Positions 10,752 to 23,528 of a stretch of DNA of 64,000 nt are shown here, piece after piece. This DNA comes from Tamarix chinensis (Eukaryota > Streptophyta > Magnoliopsida > Caryophyllales > Tamaricaceae): NCBI GenBank assembly GCA_030549775.1, contig CM060178.1:68190896-68254895 (forward strand). Reading direction: 5' to 3'. The translations under genes and the position numbers were made by a program. Below the pieces are notes generated by a model, which worked only from the letters and a program-made list of their open reading frames with translations, made no database searches and was not told where the DNA came from. Position 1 is the stretch's first letter. The number at the start of each line of letters is the position of its first letter.

Positions 10752-13217
10752 TTTTCTCTTATAAGCAATGATAATTTGACATTCACTTAAGGTATACATA
10801 TTATAATTCTTTATCGAATCAAATAAAATTTATACTCTGTATTTGGCATTCAATAATGTCCACTCATTTATGTATTTAAGATATATTCTTAAAGTAATAA
10901 TATTTTTAAAATAAAATTAAATATTTATTAATTATCATAAGAGTTGGTGAAAAAATTTATTTTTAATTAACAAATTTTAATATAGATGGAGAAAGAGGGC
11001 ACAACAATCAAAATATTAATACTTATGATTTCAAAAATTCATGCTGCCTAGTGGCAAATATATATACTCTCTCTTATTTAAAATTAAATGTCATTATATA
11101 TTTTGATAACAAACTTTGACCGCTAACTTTTTTTAAATTATAATAAATGATGGTATAAAAATATATTTTGCAGATAATTATAGAAGATAGCCTCCCTATA
11201 ATTATTTTTCTGTATTTTTTTTTATCAAAATATATTAAAATATATTAATGTTTAAATTTTATCTTTAAGATATGCATTGATATATATTTTGAATGAGAAG
11301 AAGCATACATGCATATTTTAATAAGAAGACAATATGTATCCAAAGAAAAATTAAATAAGAAGACACTCTAAAGATGTTAACATAAATCAATTAATTGCAG
11401 GATCTCTAAATTTTAACCTAATTCAAAAAACCACCCAAATCAAACATTAAGGTAAGAATTAAAAAAGGAAGAGAACACATATCTTGATTTAAACATTTAA
11501 ATATTGTTTAATTGATATAGGATGTGGGTGTATGTGAAAATATAAATAATATATATTTATTAGTAAATAAGGAAAAAAAAGGAGTATCCATTTTATTTTA
11601 AAACCTCAATTAACTTATGATTAATATTTTTAGAGAGAACTTATTTTATTGAATGTATTTAAATATATCTTTTAAGATGGTTAAAATAAAATTAATTATT
11701 TTTGAAATAGTTCATTAAGAATTTTTATTAATCTTTTTAGAATTTTATTTTTCATAAATCTATTTAAGCTACTTTTAGTTGTTATATTATTTCAGAATAT
11801 TTTAATACTGACAATATTTGATTTTAACCGTCAAAATGAACCCCTATGGCCACTAAGTGCTGTGTGTAGATTTTGATTATCTCTTAGGTACGGCATTAGT
11901 AGCTATGATATTGATCGCAACTTTCATGCGTGATTGATTTCAACTTCTATGCATGAGAGTTCACACTCTTAGATCACTTGTTTTCGGTCAATAAAATTAT
12001 GCCGCACTTTTTAATTTGGGTGTCAGAAAGATATTTCTTTTCAGCTTCCAATTATTTTTAGGCAATAAAGAATTTAAATTGTTTCATTTATTTTAACGTT
12101 ACAGAAATAAAAATGTTACAATCCTTTTGGGTCAATGGTCTACTATACACAACGGTTATTTTGACTTTTTTCACTTGAAAATAAATGAAATATCGGAAAG
12201 GATTCAACGATGGTAATTACCATATAAATATCTCAACCCTTATAAATGAAGCTATTATAAAAAGATATAAAATTTATTTAAAATAATTATTTAACACACT
12301 TATTTATTTTTTAAGAAGTAATCTATTTTTTAAATAAGAAATTATTTTCAATAATTACTTTTGATATATAATTATAAGCATGAGTGAGGTAATATTTCAT
12401 CGGGACTAGAAAAAAGAAAAATTATCTATGTACCAATACCATTATGAGAGAAAATGTGTTTTATTCCTTCTTGTATTTGCCATTTGATTTATAAATCCTA
12501 AAAACGTAGCTTACTATAGCTATAGAGTTAGGGAAAAAAAAATATTGCTTTCAAATAAAAAAAGATGGTTTACTATATCATTGTTTCTTGTTATTGATCA
12601 ATTTGCATCCATTAATATTTGTCAAAAAGCTTGTTAATCCTAAGAATATTATTCGTAAACACACAACCTTTTTTTTTTGTAACCACTTATGTGGGAGTTT
12701 TTTTCTTTTAATTTTCTAATTGAACTTTTGAATAATTTTAGAGATAAAACACATTTTCTCTATTTAGTTATTGTTGTCTTACATTTAAAAACTCTATTTT
12801 CTTTTTTGATCAGGTACAAGATTAAAGAATTATGAATTTATATCAATAATTTTTTCTCAATTACTTTTTATATTTGTATTAAATGCAAGTATTTTTTTTC
12901 TCTTATTTAATTATTCTCTTTATTATTATTTTGGTTGATCAACCCTTTTTTCATGATTACTATTAATCATTGTGAATTATTATGTTATCGTAGCATGATA
13001 AATATGTTCAAGTAGATTTTTATATGGGGCAGGAGGAATTTAATCATGAACCAGGATTCTTATGTGGAGTGAAACTACAATTGTACATTTTAAGTGTATT
13101 CAATTGGATTAATAATTATAATTAAGTGATTGCTAATCAAAGTTTTAAAATTTAAATTAATTAGATTGATCACTTAATATCTAAATCAATGCTAGGATAA
13201 TAAAATTAATATGTAAC
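10752..13217. repeat. Duplicated segments B and C, copy 1
   Basis: Positions 10752-12650 align to 30262-32140, and 12650-13217 align to 42391-43773, all in the same orientation. In copy 2 the two parts are separated by an LTR insertion and about 0.76 kb of extra sequence (about 42420-43175). No coding frames are convincing. Segment B is the far 5' flank of the GASA gene in copy 2, and the copy here has lost its gene. Confidence 0.8.
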
Positions 13218-14217
13218 TGTAATACTCTATTTTTAACTACTTCTAATTACGTGTAATTAATTAAATAAATTATTTTAGGATAATTTATGACTTCAAAAAT
13301 TTTGAGCGATTCAATAATAATTGTAATTTTACAGCTAGATATAATCTGGTTTTAAAATACTATTCATATCTGTGAACTTTTGAGTTATATCTTGAAAATC
13401 ATTCACTTAAAATTTTATGTGGGTCCTAAATGGGTTTAAATGTAAATTTAAAAAAATTTAGTTTAACTTTATTTGTGTTTGTCATTCGTTTTGAATTATA
13501 TATATAAAATATATATTTATGGCATGCTAGATAAAAATAATAACAATTGCATGCTAAAATTTTTGGAAATTCAGAATTAAGTTTCAAATAAATAGATAGG
13601 AGGATATGGAAATTTTTGTATTTTTGGAATAGTTTTGGTATTTATTTTTGTAATTACCTTATAAGCTTGTTAATTCATCGGCATATCAATATTTTATATA
13701 TCAAACCATGTATTAAATTAATGAAATTTTGCATATGAGTTTAAAATATTATTCTAAGAGTTCTTATAAATTATTGTAATTTTATGAGCTTGTTTTCTAT
13801 TTGTTTTAGTTGTATCCTTGTTATTGATCTTTCCACCACTAAAATAATCCATAAATCCTAAAATTACTATTCATGTACTAAATTTCTTCTCTACACTTCC
13901 GTTATCATGTTTAGTATCAATTTGACAACTCTCTTATTCATTCAGCAATATTTAAGGCAAAATCATTTTCATAAACTTTCTACCTATGTTAGTTGTGTCA
14001 TTTTAGATTTTCTTACATCCATCTTCTTCACTTACATCCTCCGTGCTTAAATCTAAACGTGGACCTACACACCATCACCTCCCCCATCCCTTGTTTGAGT
14101 GCTTAGTTTTCATACCTACATTCAACCTAAATACACTACGCCGCCTTGTACTTTATCATTCAAGTGTTGAACAAGCTACCTCTCCCCCTCTTATTTATAC
14201 CCCATTTGTCTTGCTTT

Positions 14218-15268
14218 TGATGCAAGAGAAAATACTCAAAAATTGGCATTCATCATTATGGAACCAATTATTCTTCATTTAGAAAAGATCTCCCACAAAA
14301 TTGAAGATAAATGGACGATTATGTTACTAGTTGTGGATGAAATGTACCATACAAGCTGCTAGTGTATACGTGCATGTGCATGGCATGTATGGAGTACATG
14401 GCTACGTGCATGGCGGAAATGATATATAGCTTGGACATGAATATTAGTTGATTTAGTTAATTAATTAATTAATTAGTAGAGTTAGAGATTAACTAGAGAG
14501 TAAAGTAGCATAAATCTACCTTTTTGAAGAATATTCTATATTCTAGTATCTTTTAGCAAGGTATCTTTTGAAGAATTATACATTTTATCTAGTATCTTGT
14601 AATCAGTAGCCTTGGCTATATAAAGCCATAGAATCCACGATTGAAGAGATCATTGATTGAATTGTAGTTGAAAGCAAATTGAAAGTATTGAATTTTATGT
14701 GAGTTCATCTCAATTTTAATTGAATATGTGTGAACGATTAATCTTGAAAACCTTAATAACTTCTTTTGTGTGAATTAAATATTAAGTACTATATTTTCTA
14801 AGCTCCATAAGCCACACCCTTCTAGTCATTCATCATCCAAACATATTCCAAAATCAAAGCCCTAATTTGAAAAACCCTAACCCTAATTTACCATTAAAAA
14901 CCCTAATATTAAGTTTGAAAAACCCTAACCCTAATTTACCATTAAAACCCTAACCTTAATTTTTAAAACTAAACCCTAACCATAACCCTCACCTAAAAAT
15001 GCATCCATAATCAAACCATAATCATTAAATCGTCCTAATCATCATGACAACATTGTCAAATCATCATCCTCATCATCTCATCAAATTTGAATCATCTTTA
15101 TCATTAATTCATCACCATTGAATCATCATCATCATCATCATCATTATTATACCATATTCAAATATCTACATCATTAATTCAATACTTTCAAATCATCCTC
15201 TTCCTTATTACAACATAATCAAGCATTAGATTTACATAATTGCTAATTCCATATTTCCACACACATAA
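14218..15268 (+). repeat. 5' LTR of the CRM-like element
   Basis: 1,051 bp, matched by 19885-20892. It contains a TATA-box-like GCTATATAAAGCC near 14618-14630 that could mark the promoter. It also has dispersed CCCTAACCCTAA words (about 14873-14990) and an (ATC)n stretch near 15125-15145. Confidence 0.85.
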
Positions 15269-15507
15269 ATTTTGGTATCAAAGCCTTAATTTTGATCTAT
15301 TTTGACCAAGATCCAATCTTTCTTCAAGATTCTTGAAAGAATGTGTCTTTAATTCAATATTCTTGCATGAACATATCTTTACTTCAATATTCTTGAAGAA
15401 CGTGTATCTTCTTCAAGATTCTCCCAAGATTTCATCAAGAAGACACTAAACTCCAGCACTTGGAGGTTTGTTTAGAGAAGCACCACTCGATTGGTGAAGG
15501 GAGGAAA

Positions 15508-18500
15508 TGGTGAACTAAGAGCAGGATTTGAGAGATGTTCTCAAGGTCTTGGTGGATGAAATCAAGGAGGTAAAGCTATATATGGGGATAATATAAGCTT
15601 TCCAAGCTCAAGGGTCACACATACAACTATAAGACTGAAGGGAACAAGTGGAAGAATACCATATGAGAAGGGAAAAAAATTGAATGGAGGAATGAGAAGA
15701 GAGTGTGGGAAATTATGGAAGACCACATGACCCCTCAAGAAGAACCTACAATGATGTGGAAACGGGAATCCAATTTGATCTACCCAACTTCAAAGGTAAT
15801 CTCAACCTGGAATCTTTTCTTGCATATTTGAAATTTTTTATCTATTTTTGAGTGTAAAGAGCTTGATGATGACAAGAGGTGCCAAATAGTAATATTGACA
15901 TTTAAGAAATTTGCTAGAGTGTGGTATGCCAATTTAAAAAGGAGAAGGGATAGAGAAGGAAAACCAAGAATTAGGTCATGGAAAAAATTAAAAAAAAATA
16001 CTTGAAGAAAAAAATTTGTGCCTCGAGAATATGAGAAAGAGAAAAATCATAAAGATGACTACTTTAAGGTAAGGATTGCTTGGATTTGGGGAATACATTC
16101 GAAAGTTTGAAAGGTTAGCTCTTGTTTGTGATGTCTAAGGAAGAGAACAACAAAGGTGTGCACGATTCATTGGAGGGCTAAATATGAATCTTTGAGAGAA
16201 GGTGGAGGTGTATCCTTATCAAGTGTTTGAAGGCCTGGCCAAGCTAACAAGAATGTTTGAAAAAAAATTAAAGAGAATAAAGCCACCTAACAAGTCAACC
16301 AATGCTCTATATAGTTTGATTTTCAAGGGGGTGTTGAAGCCACTAATTTCTAAAGCCACAAATTAAGATAATGTTATAAAGTTCATTCATGAAGAAAATG
16401 GAAAGCATCAAATGGTTGATAAGGTGAACAAGCAATTCTTTAAGTGTAGAGGTTATTGTCCAAACCAAAGGGCATTGAATTTGAAGGAGATGGCAAGTAT
16501 AGAGGCTTGTGATGAGAATGAAGACCTTGATGGAGACCAAGAAGAAGGAAGTGATAGTTTGAAGGATGCTTTGAAAGAAGGCCAAGTGGATTACTATGTG
16601 TTGCAAAGGATGCTCCAAGTACAAAAACAACCTCTACTTACTCAAAGGGAGAAGATTTTCACGGCTAAGTGTAGATTTGGTGATAAAGTGTGTGAAGTCA
16701 TCATTGATAGTGGCTCATGCACTAATCATGCTAGTGAGAAGATGGTGAAAAAGCTTGGTTTGGAGACCATGGATCATCCAAGACCGTATTCACTCCAACG
16801 TCTTAACAAAGATAAAGGTGTAAGGGTAAAAAAAAAAGAACTCTTATCTCTTTTAAGATTTAAAATTATTTTGATGATGTTTTATGTGATATTCTACCTA
16901 TGGATGCTTGTCACATTTTGTTGCGGAGGGCGTGGCAATTTGATAGGAAGGTTGTGCATAATGGAGTCCTTAATGAGTATGTGGTGTGCAAGGTCCAAAA
17001 GAATTTTAGGCCAAAACATAATCTAGATGGGGATGATTCAGTTTTGAGGAATGAAAAGGGGGAAGGAATCGAGAGCATGCGGAAAAACAGAAGAAGAAAA
17101 AAAGGAAGGAAGATGTCCAGTGTAGGAAGGGTAGAAAGAAGAGTAGCATAGAGTTATTGATCCTTAAGGAGTGTGAGATGATTTAAGCCATAAAAGATGA
17201 GAAGATATGCTATGCATTGATGGTAAAGGAAGCCCAATGATGGGGGAATGCTAATATGGATATAATATTACAACAAGTGTTAAGAGAATATGCTGATTTT
17301 TTTCTAGATGTGTTGCCAGTTGGGCTACCTCCTTTGAGAGGTATTGAGCATGGTATTGATCTTATGCTAGGAGTCTCATTACCAAACAATCCAACTTATA
17401 GGTGTAATCTAGAGGAGCTTAAGGAACTATAGAGACATGTGCAAGAGTTGTTGGACGGAGGATATATTCGGGATAGTACGAGTCCATGCAGAGCTCTAGC
17501 TTTGTTAGTGCCTAAGAAGGATGATACATGGAGGATGTGTATTGATTCAATAGCAATCAACACTATCACAATCAAGTACAGATTTCCAATGCCAAGATTG
17601 GATGACATGTTAGATGAGTTACATGGTGCAAAGGTGTTCTTGAAGATTGATATTAGGAGCGGCTATCATCAAATGAGAATAAGGGAAGGGGAAGTGTGGA
17701 AGACAGCTTTCAAGACTAAGTATGGGTTACATGAGTGGTTGTGATGCCATTTGGGATATGTAATATACCAAATTCCTTCATGATATTGATGATCGAGGTA
17801 CTTAAACCCTTTGTTAGATTCTTTACTATTGTTTACCTTAATGATATCTTAGTATATAGCAAGAGTGAGTTCGAGCACATACAACACTTAAAAAGAATAT
17901 TTGACAATCTTAGAGAGGTGAAGCTCTATGTTAAGTTGGAGAAATATGATTTTATGATGGAGAGGGTGGTTTTCATTGGTTATATTGTGAGTGAATATAG
18001 TATTAGAGTTGATCTATCAAAGGTGGAAGCTATCCAAACATGGCTTATTCCTACTAATGTCCACAAAGTTTGAAGTTTCCGTGGGTTGGCTTCATTCTAT
18101 AGGCAATTCATCAAGGAATTCTCTACAATTGAAACGTCTATTACACAATTGATGAAGAAAGTATAGTTCCATTAGAATGATCAAGTGAAGGCTTTTGAAG
18201 ACTTGAAGACAAATATCTCAAATGCATCGGTATTATCTTTACCTTATTTTGATAAATTATTTGAAGTAACATGTGATGCTAGTGGTATAGGCATTAAGGA
18301 TGTGCTCTCATAAGAAATTAAGCCAATTACTTTCTTTATTGAAAAGTTGAATGGTTAAAGACGTAGCTACTTGACCTATGATAAAGATCCATATGCTATT
18401 GTGCATTATTTGGAGCCGTGGAACCATTACTTAAGATCTAAGCCTTTTTTACTTCACTCAAATCACGAGGGTTTGAAGCATCTATATGGTAAAAAGAAGG

Positions 18501-19891
18501 CGAGTCCAAGATATGCTAAGTGGATAAGCTTCTTGTAGACATTTGTGTTCTCTACAAGATATGTGGATGGCAAAGAGAATGTTGTGGTGGATGCATTGTC
18601 TGGGAGGGCCATGATACTTAATATGATGGATGCAAAGCTTTTGGGATTTGAGATGTTGAAGAGTTAATATTCCATGGATGATGATTTTGCTATGATCTTC
18701 GAATATTGTAAGAAATAAGTTATGTAACCTATGTTATTCAAGATGGATTCTTATTTAAACAAAACAAATTATGTGTGGCCAAGACCTTAGTTCAACACTT
18801 ACTAATCAAAGAGGTGCATGAAGGAGGAATTACTGGACACTTTGGAGTTCACAAGACTTTAGGGTTGTTGCAAGAGCATTTCTATTGGCCAATAATGCAA
18901 AAGGGAGTACAAGCCATGGTTATTAGGTGTGCTACATGCCAAAGGAGCAAGAGTTTCTTCCACAAAGGGTTATATGTGCCTTTACCCATGCCTAATCAAC
19001 CATGAAAAGGTGTTAGTATGGATTTTATTTTGGGATTTCCTAGAACGCAAAGAGGCAAGGATTCTATTATGGTTGTGGTGGATCAATTTTTCAAAATGAC
19101 TCATTTTATTCCATGTCACAAGACCAATGATGCTACTCCGTTGCGAATTTATATTTCAAGAAGATTGTGAGATTACATAGAATTCCAAGGAGTACGGTTT
19201 TGGATAGAGATTTTAAGTTCCTAAGTTATTTTTGGAAGATACTATGGCACATGCTAGGAACAAAGCTTCTATTTAGCACATTGAATCATCCTCAAAGGAA
19301 TGGAAAAACCGAAGTTACTAATAGAACATTAAGCACTTTGCTAAGGGTATTAGTAAGTAAGAGTGCTAAGAATTGGGATGTCAAGTTAACACATGCAGAG
19401 TTTGCTTATAACCAAAGTCCTTATACTATAACAAGCTCTGGTCCATTTGAGAGAGTATATGGTATTAATCTATATATGCCAATTGATATGGAGCTATTGA
19501 AGAGAGGTAAAGTGAAGAGTTATGATGTGCAATAGAGAGCTGATTTCTTTCAAAAGTGGCATAAAAAAATCAAGCACAATATTGAGAAGGTGAATAAAGT
19601 ATATAAGATATGAGCAAACAAGTATATGAGTTAATATGTTTTTCAACCAGAAGATTTGGTATGGTTGCACTTGAGGAAGGAGAGATTTACTAATATAAGG
19701 AAGAACAAGCTTATGCCAAGGGCAGATGGTCCTTTCAAAGTACTTCCAAAGTCTGGGGAAAGTGCTTATGAGCTAGATTTGTCAGATTCATACAGCGGGG
19801 TATTAAGGAAATTTAATATTGGAGACATTAGCCCTTATTATGGCGATATAAATTTGAGGGAAAATTTAAATAAAAAAGGGAGAATGATGTA
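15508..19891 (+). pseudogene. Broken gag-pol polyprotein of the CRM-like element
   Basis: Gag remnants include DLPNFKGNLN and VWYANLKRRR (about 15777-15945); the zinc knuckle near 16445 keeps only its first Cys. The protease has IIDSGSCTN (Asp codon 16706-16708). RT starts with LPPLRGIEHGIDLM and runs through [11 protein letters not shown]; a one-base shift lies near 17740. The RT active site reads YLND (17834-17845), with Asn for the first catalytic Asp. RNase H (18090-18620) has several stops. Integrase keeps an HHCC finger (18808-18960), the DDE residues at 19021, about 19203-19211 and 19311, and a C-terminal KLMPRADGPFKVL block. Stops such as TAG at 17430 and TGA at 19003 break the frame, so no functional enzyme can be made. 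Confidence 0.88.
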
Positions 19892-20892
19892 AAAGCAAAC
19901 AATCAATAATTGACATTCATCATTATGGAACCAATTATTCTTTATTTACAAAGTATCTCCCACAAAATTGAAGACAAATGGATGGTTATGTTGCTAGTTA
20001 TGGATGAAATGTACCATACAAGCTACTAGGTGTATACATGCATGTGTATGGCATGCATGGAGTGCATGGGGGAAATAGTATGTAGCTTGAATGTGCATAT
20101 TATTTGATTTAGTTAATTAATCAATTCATTAGTAGAGTTAAAGATTAACTAGAACATAAAGTAGCATAATCTACCCTTTTTAAGAATATTCTATAGTCTA
20201 GTATCTTTTAGCATATTCTATATTCTAGTATCTTTTAGCTAGGTATCTTTTGAAGAATTATACCTTTTAGCTAGTATCTTTTAATCAATAGCCTTGGCTA
20301 TATAAATCCATAAAAACCATGATTGGAGAGATCATTGATTGAATTAAAGTTGAATACAAATTGCAAATATTGAATCCTTTGTGAGTTTATATCAATTTTA
20401 ATCAAATTTGTATGAAAGATTAATCATAAAACCCTTAATCTCTTTGTCTGTGTGAATTAGAGAGTAAGTATTATCATTTATAAAATCCATAACCCAGGCC
20501 CTTCTAGCCATATTCATCGTCCAAACATATCCCAAAATCGAAGGGCCTAATTTGAAAAAACCTAACTCTAATTTTTGAAACTAAACCATAATCCTAACCC
20601 TAACCCTAACCCTAACCCATGAAACCATCCATCATCTGACCCTAATCATCAAATCATCCTCATCCTCATTACATCATTGTCGAATCATCATCCTCGTCAT
20701 CTCATCAAATTCAAATCATCTTCATCATTAATTCATCACCATCATTGAATTATCATAATCATAATCATTATTATACCATATTCGAATATATACATCATTA
20801 ATTCACCACTTTCAAATCATCCTCTTCCTAATTACAACATAATCGAGCATTAGATTTACATAATTGATAATTCCATATTCACACACACATCA
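19885..20892 (+). repeat. 3' LTR of the CRM-like element
   Basis: 1,008 bp, directly after the polypurine tract and similar to 14218-15268. It contains a perfect hexamer run of CCCTAA type at 20593-20618 (about four units), longer than the dispersed copies in the 5' LTR. Confidence 0.85.
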
Positions 20893-23097
20893 GGTTTATT
20901 TTCATTTAGCCTCTCTCATTTGTTCCTCTTGGTTGCTTTTCCTCTCTCATCATTTTGTTTTTTCCTAAGTGTTCTTGAGCTTTGTTGATCCTATAATCAA
21001 GATCCATCATCCTCTATTTTCCCTTATTCGATCATTTTTGCTTCTAAATTTCCTTCTATCTAGCCATTATTTATTTTTAAATAAGTAAAGAAGGTTAGAT
21101 TTTTTGTTAAATTGTGTAGTTACCATCTTTTGTCTCCTCTTGTGTCTACATTTTTTTAAGGCATTGAAGTTCTTTCAGTTGTTCTTTTTTTTTTTGCTTT
21201 TCATGCATGGGATGAGGTAACCCATATGCTCCTACTAAATATAAAAAAAATTATGTGATAGCATGTTTGGGGTTTCCTATGTTATGCTTAAGTGTAAATT
21301 TTGATTCCTTATAGTCTTATCAAAAAATGTCCATGGGCAATGTATTGTTACTAATTTCTCTAAGCATGTGACCATGTACTTTTTATGCAAGATCATATTA
21401 AATTTATGTATTTTCATATATGTATGATAACATGCTAGAATAAAGTTGTTGTGGTAAAATAATTATGCATGATTAAGGTTTTATGTGCTAAATAGGCTTA
21501 CTTGTATTTTTGGAGTAAAATATTAATTTTTTCAATTCTAAAATTTTCTAGAATTAAAATTTTATATTAATATATGTATTTTAATTTTATTTAGTCATAT
21601 CATGAAGTTTTCTTAATTCTAATAACAATTGGTATTTAAGTGAGAAATTATGAAGTAAATAATATATAAGGGTATTTTGGTCATTTATGACTTATTATGC
21701 CTAAAAGTATGAATAATATGACTAGTATAACCATAATTTTTTCTTAAGTTAACCTTAGTGTTAACTTCAATTTTTGTTTGCATCATTGAACTTATGGTCA
21801 CCTTAAATAATTGGAATTGAAATCATTGTGCATATTATGATATCTTATGATAACCTTATTAAGATATTAATATTTAGAGTGGAAGATCTTGAGATTTGGG
21901 AATTCGTGCTCTTTAGGTTTAGCAATCTTAAAGACGAGGTAGTAGTCCTTGATTTGATTTGGTGGTTTGTTGGATGCCTCTACATTTTAACTAAGGTCGT
22001 AGTCTACTCTATAGATGACCTATAGGTCCTATAGAGGGTGTTGTTATTTAAGGTTCATGTGTCTTAGAATGGGAGAATATTGTGTTGCCTTGTTGTACTA
22101 GTATAGCTAGAGTACTCCTATGTTTATAAGTTATAAGTTTGGAGGATATTATGTTGCTTTAGTGTACCGGTATAATCAGTATAATTTATATGTCTCCAGG
22201 TTATTATTGTATTCTCTAGCATAAGTAAAAATAAAAATAATTGTTTTAGAAGGATTTAAATGGATTATTGTTGTTTGTTAGTCTGGTAGTTGCCTTTCTG
22301 CAGTAGTTAGTTTTGGTATGTTGGTTCGATAGTTACATAGGTGCACTATTTGAATTTGGTATATTGGTTGATAATTTTCTTGGTGCTTCTCTTATTATGT
22401 TATAAGTGGTATAGAGGTGGTTATTATAAAAGGCCTTAGTTATGGTTTGGTAGGACACCCTAGGTATAATTAGAATAATGAAATAGTCGTAACATGGTTA
22501 AGTTTGATGTGATGAAAATGTGGCATATGGTATTATATGAGTTATGATATGAATGTGGCACTTAGTTATAGTATGTACTATTTAATGTGTTATGCATGAT
22601 ACTTTGCATTACCTTATATGTACTCCATGTGATATTTGCATGCTTAGTATTAGGTATTAATTTACACTAATGGGTTTCATTTTATAGTCCTCTACTTATT
22701 TAATGGACTACCTTTACATTGAATGAGTGCTTTGAGGGTACAACTTAATAGTTTTTGGTCGGGGTTGAGAGTTAGGACTATCCAAGGTCCATTCCAGCAT
22801 CTTTTGATGTGAATATCCCTTACACTCTTATATCTCATTCTGTATTTATTTCCCATGTCAATTATAACTCTTTTGTTTGATCTTTTTTTATTGGAATAGT
22901 TTACTATATTAATGAAATATTTCTCTACTTTTTATCAATAGTTGTTCTTAATTTAGCCTTAACACTTAGTATAATATAGGTAGAGGAACTAGACTTATAT
23001 TAAGTGTGGCAGCAACACCCTATGTTTTTAACGGTTTAGTTTCCGCAATCAACTCTTTTTAAAGAAATTTTTAAGTGTTAAAAAGGGGGGTGTCATA

Positions 23098-23528
23098 AGT
23101 TGGTATTAAAGCCTTTTGGTTGTGACCTTAATAAATGTTTTAATAGGAAAATGAGTTTCGTTTGTCTTTAAATGTTTGAATCCTAGATTAGTTTTATGAG
23201 GAAGTGTGGATTGGATTTGGTTTGGCCTAATATTATTTTTTAGTTACTTGTTGGCCTTGATTTGAGTAGTTGTCTATTACATTTCTTGGGGATTGGAAAA
23301 ACCCTCCTCCTAGTATTTTGAACATCTTTGCTTTGATTGCTTTAGTTTTTAATCTTAGTGTGTTACATATTGAATTGTTCTCTTGGTGGTTATATTGTTG
23401 TGGCCTTAGATTAAGGATTGATCTTAAGGTGGTAGTGACCCCACATGTGCTATGTGGACCTTATATGTCTGTTCTTAATGATGTGATGTGGACTTTGGGG
23501 CCAAAGTCCTTTTTTTAGGGAATAGTAA
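23098..23528 (+). other. Short internal region of element D, copy 1
   Basis: 431 bp between the two long LTRs. It has the tRNA-Met-type primer site at its left edge. An AGGGAATAG stretch before the second LTR is the only candidate polypurine tract. The 82-codon frame at 23270-23518 resembles no gag or pol domain. Confidence 0.75.

Larger units (their letters stand above)
14218..20892 (+). mobile_element. Decayed Ty3/gypsy element, CRM-clade-like
   Basis: A complete but inactive LTR retrotransposon. LTRs: 14218-15268 and 19885-20892, both starting TGATG(C/T)AA and ending in CACACAT(A/C)A. Target repeats: GCTTT (14213-14217) and GGTTT (20893-20897), one mismatch. Primer site: TGGTATCAAAGCC (15273-15285). 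Polypurine tract: AAAAAAGGGAGAA (19872-19884). The order gag, protease, RT, RNase H, integrase and the RT/integrase wording look most like the CRM chromovirus clade. No chromodomain is visible after integrase. The two LTRs differ at many sites, so the insertion is old. Confidence 0.85.

Noticed and set aside
15273..15285. tRNA gene
   Set aside because: The tRNA-like match is only the short primer-binding complement next to the LTR; there is no cloverleaf. The same holds at 23101, 46992 and 55890.
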